64,000 bases of DNA from Branchipolynoe longqiensis (lineage: Eukaryota > Annelida > Polychaeta > Phyllodocida > Polynoidae): assembly GCA_030323885.1 (NCBI GenBank), contig CM059196.1, positions 44,712,293 to 44,776,292 of the forward strand, given 5' to 3'. Made by a program: the position numbers and the translations under genes. Every line of letters starts with the position of its first letter. Positions within the stretch are counted from its first letter, which is position 1. Positions 58,059 through 64,000 of the stretch are shown in pieces. Under the pieces are notes generated by a model. The model was not told where the DNA came from and ran no database searches. It worked only from the letters and a program-made list of their open reading frames with translations.

Positions 58059-58444
58059 GATACTACTAATCAGGAGAACGTCAGGAGAACGTCAGGCGAA
58101 CGTGCATTCAACGTACGTTCAACGTATCATGACGTAGCGAACGTCACGTAACGTTCTTCTGACGATTGAATAACGTTCATAACGTTCGTCAGGTCATTAG
58201 GTTGACCTCTCGTCGAACGACGGTTCACTACGCTTACGACGTTGCTCTCTCGTCCACTATGCTGCATCCACGTTCAACTTGTGCCCAAATTTGCATACTA
58301 CGCCGAGAAGTTCAACGTTCTTCACGTTCTCCCTACGTTGACGTCGTTACGTCGTAGTGTGACAGCCCCATAAGAGGTGAATACGGGACAACATACACAT
58401 AGAGAGGAACCTTGGGTGCATCAGTATTGAAGAACTTCCGGTTT

Positions 58445-58445
<1 letters not shown>
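57655..58445 (+). repeat. tandem repeat, ~120-bp unit, interrupted
   Basis: Four diverged units, each with GTGAATGCAGTATA-type, then CAGAGGAACATTG and CATCAGTATTGAAGAACTT blocks and a (TA)n spacer. The last unit is split by the element at 58071-58370. Confidence 0.75.
58071..58370. mobile_element. ACGT-rich MITE, left end missing
   Basis: The right end ACGTCGTAGTGTGACAGCCC is close to that of the MITE at 16470-17332. The interior carries many AACGT and GAACGTTC strings. The left terminus is not recognisable. Confidence 0.55.
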
Positions 58446-58475
<30 letters not shown>

Positions 58476-59245
58476 GGATGTATAATGAATTATGCAGATA
58501 TAAAAACAGTGGAGTTTCATTATTATTTATTATTTCGTATACTTTGTTATTTATATTATTGTCCAATCGGTGACCTGCCTGGGATTTGCCCCGGCTAGCC
58601 GGGCCCGAGCGCCACCACCGGGCGATATCTGCCCCGGGCAGTCACTCTGCCTCCAGATTTCAAACTTTTACCGGTATGCCCTTTTTATTGTGCATGCCCT
58701 AGACGCTCAATAAAGTGTCCGACCCAACACTCGTCTCTTCCTTCCTCTATTACATAGCCTAACTTTATATGTATATATATATATATATACTGCAGTGCGC
58801 ATACCGATACCGGTTCAATCCGCGTTCAGCACCCTGCTAAGCTGTGAGTTGCATGCATATTACACCGCTGCTTATACTTAGGCTCTGGTTTATTTAGAGT
58901 GCAGCCTATAGATAGGCTATACACACAGTCTGGTAGATATCTGGAGTGTGTTGTGCAGAGACTCCCCCCCCCTCCCTCCCACCCCACCCTCAACCCCCAC
59001 ACCCCACCCCCAATCCGCTCCCACCACACTCACACATTCCTCACACACATACGCACACTCCTCCTGCTTCTTCTCTGTCCGACCACCTGACCCAGCGCGC
59101 CACTAGTGCTTGTGCCACACCACCACTACTCACCAAGCCGTAGCATGAGCACCACCACTACCACCAGCCAAGAACTGACTGACACCTGGCATTCGCAGAT
59201 GAAGGTGAAAGTTTGCTGGGGATAAACTTACTTCCACTCGCCCAA
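58446..59245. other. no supported gene
   Basis: A GC-rich stretch with AATAAA at 58708-58713 (about 58565-58760) resembles part of an LTR, but no borders were found. A C-rich tract follows at about 58970-59030. Confidence 0.4.
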
Positions 59246-59346
59246 GTGCAGCGAGCACCTGCCCACCTGCCCACCTGCCCACCTGCTCACCTGCCCACCT
59301 GCCCTCCTGCCCACCTGCCCACCTGCCCACCTGCCCACCTGCCCAC
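59246..59346 (+). repeat. 8-bp minisatellite (CACCTGCC)n
   Basis: About 12 units of CACCTGCC, with few changes. Frames through it are artefacts. Confidence 0.9.
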
Positions 59347-59501
59347 CTCTCCTGCACCTGGCTGCCCTGCTGACCTGCTCCCCTGCTACCCCTTCCACTC
59401 ATTCCCTCCCATCCTCCTCTCGCCTCTTCCTCCCTTCTCCTCCCCCTCTATCCTCCACCCCTCACCTCCTCTCCGCGTCTCCTCCTCCCCTACTCTCCCC
59501 G

Positions 59502-59553
59502 TCCTGATATGACCTTGGATGTTGCCAGGACGTAAAACTAAAAAAAAAAAAAA
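59502..59553 (+). mobile_element. SINE 3' tail with poly(A)
   Basis: Only the last 40 bases of the SINE (TCCTGATATGACCTTGGATG) plus A15 are present, in C-rich DNA. A very short, 5'-truncated insertion of this kind suggests a LINE-type integration mechanism for the SINE. Confidence 0.65.
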
Positions 59554-59689
59554 AACCTCCTCTCAGCCTCCTCACCTCCCCTCCCTCCTCCCCTCCTCCC
59601 CACCTCCTCTCAACAGCACCGCACCACTCCTCCAACCACTCCTCCACTCCCCCACCACCCCACCTCCACCCCAACGTGACACAACTCCC

Positions 59690-60929
59690 TAGTTAGTTTA
59701 GTTCCGTCGGGTGCCGCGTGGTGGCGCCTCGGCAGTCACTGCCTATACCGCTTCGCCCGCCGCTGCTGCTCGGCTATTTCCCCAGTAGCCGCTGGTGCAT
59801 TAGGTCCCCGTCATACACACGCGCCTAGTACTACCCAGCCCTACTACGCCTCCACTAGTACCACCAGCCCGCCGGCCCGCCGGCCACCAGCGGCTCTTAA
59901 AGGGTGACGGGGCGAGCAGCTCAGCGGGATCGGGGACCGGAGACGGGGAAGGACGGCGGGCTCCCATTCAACTCCATGTCCCAGGACGCCAGGAGGGAAG
60001 GAAGAGGCGCCGGTGTTAGTTGTTACTTACTTACAATCCCACTCTCGCCTCTCTCTCTCGCTCTCTCTCTCTCTCAAAAAGTCTCACCAAGACACGGACG
60101 GACGGAGGGGACCTCCCTGCACGTGGATACGGATACGGATACGAAGTTGTGTGTCCATCTACGTGAGCTGCTCAAGTTGTACTGAATTCTACGTGGTGGT
60201 CAATATTTGTTGTTCATTACTTGGTTGTAAAAAAAAAAGAAAGAGAAAACATCGCATTTACTATATTGGGACCCAGAGTGTGGAATTATTAGCTCAGCAC
60301 TGAATTCTTTAAAAAAATTAAACCAACAAATTGGGGGTCTTACATCCTACCAACATCTGCGGTTTTATCAGTACATGTACAGGCGCATCATGGAGGATTT
60401 ATAGTCTTGCCCCACTGGGATATTCCACCATCGACACCACCAGCCAATTATTCCTCCACCCCACCTCACCCACCTGTTCCCCGCTGACGCCAATTATTCT
60501 GACTCAGAGTATAATTAACCTCTTTATATATCCAAAGTGGCAAGCAATAATGATAAATTGTTATATGTTTTTTGGTGTTTTTTTTTTTTGTCTCGGTCGC
60601 TTCGTTGACAAAGCGGGCGTTCTAACCGTCCGGCCATCAGGAGTGAAGGTTTTAGGCTGCACCAGTTCTGGTTGACCCTGACTGATCCTGGTCCGACCGA
60701 GGTGTCCAGCTTAACCGGAAGTCGCCAACCTCATTCTCACACGCTGATTGGCCAAGAGTTGGCTGGCGCCCAAAACCGGAAACTACTTACACTTCGTGCA
60801 TTGACGAACCAGAAATCCTGTCACTCTACACACACACACCTCCTCACACCACACCCCTACCACCCCGAGTAAAGCCTTTACGCTGCCGACAGACCACAGA
60901 CCAAGACCAGTTGTATACATACATAACCC
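59690..60929 (+). promoter_or_regulatory. possible CpG-rich promoter/5' UTR region
   Basis: CpG frequency rises from about 59700 to 60130, followed by a mixed region with a diverged SINE piece at about 60335-60480. It precedes the candidate exon at 60930. No TATA box or start site was identified. Confidence 0.3.
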
Positions 60930-61228
60930 ATGGAGTACAGCCTCGTTGAGGGTCTGATCTGCTCGGCCCGGGACGGGAGCGGGAGCAGCTCACCCCGGGG
61001 TCGGCAGCAGCAAGGGCGGCGGGGGTGTCCCCGGGACCTGCCCTTCTCGGTGCCGGGGAGGCAGCAGCAAGGGCGGCGGGGGTGGCCGCGGGACCTGCCC
61101 TTATTGGTGCCGGGGAGGTACGCCTGTGGCCCCGGCGGGGTGGTGGCTGGTCGCGGGGTGCTGATGCTACTTCTGCCACTGATGATTGCCATCCTGACAT
61201 CACCACTGCAGGCTGCGAGAGTTCACAG
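60930..61228 (+). CDS. possible first coding exon of a membrane or secreted protein
   Basis: ATG at 60930 opens 99 codons that end in a strong splice donor (CACA followed by GTAAGT at 61229). The frame holds two imperfect GRQQQGRRG-CPRDLP repeats, from a DNA repeat of about 60 bp, and then a hydrophobic segment, VLMLLLPLMIAILT, followed by SPLQAARVH. The segment could be a signal anchor or a signal peptide with an unusually long N-terminal extension. The next exon was not found in the window. No family is recognised, and the frames in the other phases are also open because of the GC-rich repeat, so this stays tentative. Confidence 0.35.
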
Positions 61229-61914
61229 TAAGTTCATTTATTATATGTGCGTCGTAATAATGGTTTGGAAGTAATGGTATCCCCATTGTAATGTTGATTG
61301 AGGTGATTGATGTTTGGTCCACAACGAGTCTGATGTCAATTATCAGTCCAAAGAACCAATATGAAATCACTCAATAAGAATGTTGATATTACAGTTTATA
61401 ACTATATTAAATACTCTGATATTTCAGGATCGAAGAGGCACCGGTTTGAAAGCTATTTAATAAACGCATTAATCCTTAAGTCTTCTCTTCTTGGTTGTCC
61501 ATCGGTGGTGACGATGACAGCACCTCTTCATTTGTTGTGAGCTCGTCGATGACTGATAAGTCCAATTTGTGCTCAGAATGTCCAGTGACACATTGGACAT
61601 GTGTGTCTAGCTGGTGTCAGAGTCTGGTAGATGAAGGAGACAATCTTTTCTCTGCTTACACTTTTGCTTAGTTTGAGATATACGATCAGTTTCAAACTGT
61701 GTTGTGCATTTACGAATAGGAGCACGCCATGAACTCCTGTCCTTGGCCACTATTTCTCAAATATGAGGACAGGGACTGTCATCATGATTTTAGGATGCGC
61801 ACTGACCCTTGCTTTTGCCTCGGTTTCAATTGTATATTAGGGCCTCAAACAGAATATCGGACAATAACAGCTTATTACGCCAAACCGCCCTATGTAGAAT
61901 CATAAGTTGTTATG
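61229..61914. other. unassigned, possible intron
   Basis: AT-rich DNA after the candidate donor at 61229. No second exon is recognised. Confidence 0.4.
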
Positions 61915-62265
61915 CAATGACTGACTGGGTAGAGCACTCGCTTCCCATGTGGGATATTGTAGGATCAATTCCCGGCCGAGTCAAACTAAAGACTTACAAA
62001 ATTGATACCTGTTGCTACCGTGCCTGCCGCTCGGCATTACTAGAATAGTAGCAATGACTGGTTGGATAAGGAGGACTCAATGTCAGAATAACATCATATG
62101 AGTTTGATATTGAATCATAGTGCCAGTGGCACAGTACGGTATCCCAGTCAGGGCAGCACTATGAAAAAGCTGCCATGAGTTTGCACCGTCACAAGTCGTA
62201 ATCCGCTCCATCCTGACACAACATTAGTTATCACTAGGGCGTAAAACCCCAATGAACCGGACAAA
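61915..62265 (+). mobile_element. diverged tRNA-derived SINE
   Basis: Plus-strand copy: head GACTGACTGGGTAGAGCACT, box B-like GATCAATTCCC, body and tail TAGGGCGTAAAACCCCAA. More diverged than the other copies. Confidence 0.7.
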
Positions 62266-62369
62266 CTCATGTCCGGCCATGGTTCACTGACCCCCTTCAG
62301 TTCCGCTTCAGTGCCTCAGGGGTGTGGACTGCAGGTGTGCAGTGCAGCGCCTACCCAGCCAGTAGGCGC

Positions 62370-62815
62370 AGTTCCAGGCAAGGCCAGGACAGGCCAGGAA
62401 AGGCCAGGCAAGGTTGGGTAAGTCCAGGCGAGGCCAGGCGAGGCCAGACAAAGCCAGACAAAGCCAGACAAAGCCAGGCAAGGCCAGGTAAGACCAGGCA
62501 AGGCCAGACAATGCCAGGCAATGTCGGGCAATTCAAGGCAAGCACAGGCAAGTCCAGGCAAGACCAGTCGAGGCCAGACAAGGGCAGGCGAGGTGAGGCA
62601 AAGCAATGTCAGAGAAGACATGGCTAGGCAAGACCAGGTATGGTCAGGCAAGGCAAGCCGAGGCAAGACGAGTATAGACCAGGCAATGCCAGACAAGATA
62701 AGGCAAGGCTGCGCAAGGCCTTTGAAGGCCATGCAAGAATAGGGCACTCAACGCAAGGCCAGGCTAGGCAAGATAAGGCCAGGCTAGGCCAGGTAACGCC
62801 ATACAGGGCCAGGTC
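62370..62815 (+). repeat. 10-bp minisatellite (AGGCCAGGCA)n
   Basis: About 45 diverged units of the AGGCCAGGCA/AGGCAAGGCC type. Frames on both strands are artefacts. Two copies of CCCGCTACTTCCCTCGAGGT follow at 62818-62870. Confidence 0.9.
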
Positions 62816-62904
62816 ACCCGCTACTTCCCTCGAGGTGTGCACATGTACCCGCTACTTCCCTCGAGGTGTGCACATGTATGCATCTCCGACATGTCACGCA
62901 CCAG

Positions 62905-62995
62905 GTGGTGAAGACCCGGGAACCAGGTGATGGCGACCTAGAAACTGGTACTGAGTCCCTGCAACCAGGTGGTGAAGATCCGGGAACCAGGTTGA
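62905..62995 (+). repeat. 60-bp minisatellite, first block
   Basis: One and a half units with AAGACCCGGGAACCAGGTGA and ACTGGTACTGAG; the main array is at 63382-63620. Confidence 0.8.
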
Positions 62996-63381
62996 AATGT
63001 TTGTGTATCTTTTTATATATCCGTTATCTACTTCTGCTATCCTGGTAGGCTCAGTGTCTGAACTGAAACATCCACAAGAAGACAACATTGTACTCACATG
63101 GTTTCTTTAATCTCAACATAGTTGCTACAGGCACATGTCGATAGTCTGGACTTGCTGGTGGCCGTGGTGAAAGAGAGAGAGCATGTGACTTGCACCCTTA
63201 TTTATAGGTTTAAATCCGGGTAACAGTCAGGTGACCTTAGCTTGTAGCAGGCAGCCCATTGGCTACAGAGTACCAATGCAGCCGGGTACCAGTCAGGAGA
63301 CCTAGTTAGCTGGTTCCCGGCAGCCTATTGGCTGCATATCACTAAATAAAAATCACCCCAAACTTCCCAAATATTTTACAA
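62996..63381. other. non-repeat DNA between two minisatellite blocks
   Basis: About 385 bases separate two blocks of the same 60-bp repeat, which suggests an insertion into the array. No terminal repeats or coding sequence were recognised. Confidence 0.4.
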
Positions 63382-63620
63382 GGTGATGGCAACCTATAAA
63401 CTGGTACTGAGACCCTGCAACCAGGTGGTGAAGACCCGGGAACCAGGTGATGGCAACCTAGTAACTGGTACTGAGACCCTGCAACCAGGTGGTGAAGACC
63501 CGGGAACCAGGTGATGGCAACTGAGAAACTGGTACTGAAACCTTGTAACCAGGTGGTGAAGACCCGGGAACCAGGTGATGGCAACCGAGAAACTGGTACT
63601 GAAACCTTGTAACCAGGGTG
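63382..63620 (+). repeat. 60-bp minisatellite, main array
   Basis: Four units of about 60 bp: AAGGTGATGGCAACC, then AACTGGTACTGAGACC, CTGCAACCAGGTGGTGAAG and ACCCGGGAACCAGG. Very similar to each other. Confidence 0.9.
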
Positions 63621-64000
63621 TAATATGTTGAGACTCGGCCTTCAGAGCCCCAAGATTCCACTGACTCACCCAGGTGCATTCTGATGACTATCTGTCAGTT
63701 CACACCTGATGCACCTCTCCAACAAACTCATAAGAAAGAAAGGGAAGACAAGTCACACAAGATTGACAGTGAAGAAGTTGTACTTTATTGGCATCAACTC
63801 CTGTTCACCTACTAGCGATCTATCACCCTCACTCCTTACTTACTGTCCACACAGATCCTCATTACTCTCGTTAGTGTGTATAGGAATCAGTGCATACATC
63901 CCATTGAACCGGAGTCCCATGGTTGTTGCACACATCTCAGTGGCTTTTGAATAGCTGCTGCTGGTTTGTATATAGAAAGTGGAGCCTCAGACAGAGTGTC
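63621..64000. other. no recognised feature
   Basis: Short open frames only; no motif or repeat is recognised up to the window end. Confidence 0.4.

Noticed and set aside
58565..58760. Possible solo LTR with AATAAA
   Set aside because: No TG...CA borders, target duplication or second copy could be found.
59130..59512. Pro- or Gly-rich frames around the 8-bp repeat
   Set aside because: Repeat artefacts on both strands.
59904..60185. 93-codon frame in the CpG-rich region
   Set aside because: Low-complexity Ser/Leu run from CTCT repeats, no donor and no domain.
63382..63620. CRISPR-like regular repeats
   Set aside because: The 60-bp units are directly tandem with no unique spacers, and the genome is eukaryotic.

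Overview
This is eukaryotic, almost certainly animal, nuclear DNA, and it is dominated by mobile elements. The evidence is intron-containing genes with GT-AG splice sites, AATAAA signals, many tRNA-derived SINEs with pol III box B, RTE-like and CR1-like LINEs, a Ty3/gypsy remnant, a DIRS/Ngaro-type retrotransposon, PIF/Harbinger DNA transposons, several MITE families and long minisatellites. This mix fits a marine invertebrate such as a mollusc or another lophotrochozoan, but nothing here fixes the species. There are no prokaryotic operons, rRNA genes or CRISPR arrays.

Layout. 1-2.4 kb: a possible first exon, a SINE and AT-rich DNA. 2.4-6.8 kb: a foldback transposon (arms about 640 bp, 5-bp target duplication) inserted into an older copy of itself. 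7.4-8.7 kb: two MITEs. 8.7-16.4 kb: a run of PIF/Harbinger elements sharing CAG targets. One of them (10116-15432) looks complete: a four-exon MADF/Myb-like gene, including a 24-nt microexon, faces a three-exon DDE transposase. 16.5-17.3 kb: a CG-rich MITE with TTAA duplication. 17.6-36.0 kb: the outer arms of a second foldback element, now 18.4 kb apart. Between them lie a SINE, a LINE fragment, a gypsy remnant split by an almost complete RTE-like LINE, one copy of a 5-kb segmental duplication and a Ngaro-like element. 36.4-38.0 kb: a G-rich minisatellite. 39.2-40.6 kb: the best host-gene candidate, the last exon of a putative type II membrane glycosyltransferase-like protein. 41.2-42.2 kb: a NADAR-domain reading frame with one stop. 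43.2-47.9 kb: the second copy of the segmental duplication. 47.7-52.1 kb: a decayed second Harbinger element with a CR1-like LINE in an intron. 52.3-59 kb: MITEs, minisatellites and TA-rich repeats. 59.7-61.2 kb: a GC-rich stretch with a possible first coding exon. 61.9-64 kb: a SINE and minisatellites.

How the parts relate. Target duplications and interrupted elements give a relative order. The SINEs are the oldest visible layer. Foldback, Harbinger and MITE insertions cut SINEs, an RTE-like LINE cut a gypsy element, and a MITE cut the Ngaro recombinase. A segmental duplication then copied SINEs, a MITE and a Harbinger end together. Afterwards one copy gained a solo LTR, the copies differ by a 60-bp micro-inversion, and the other copy carries a fragment of the glycosyltransferase-like exon.
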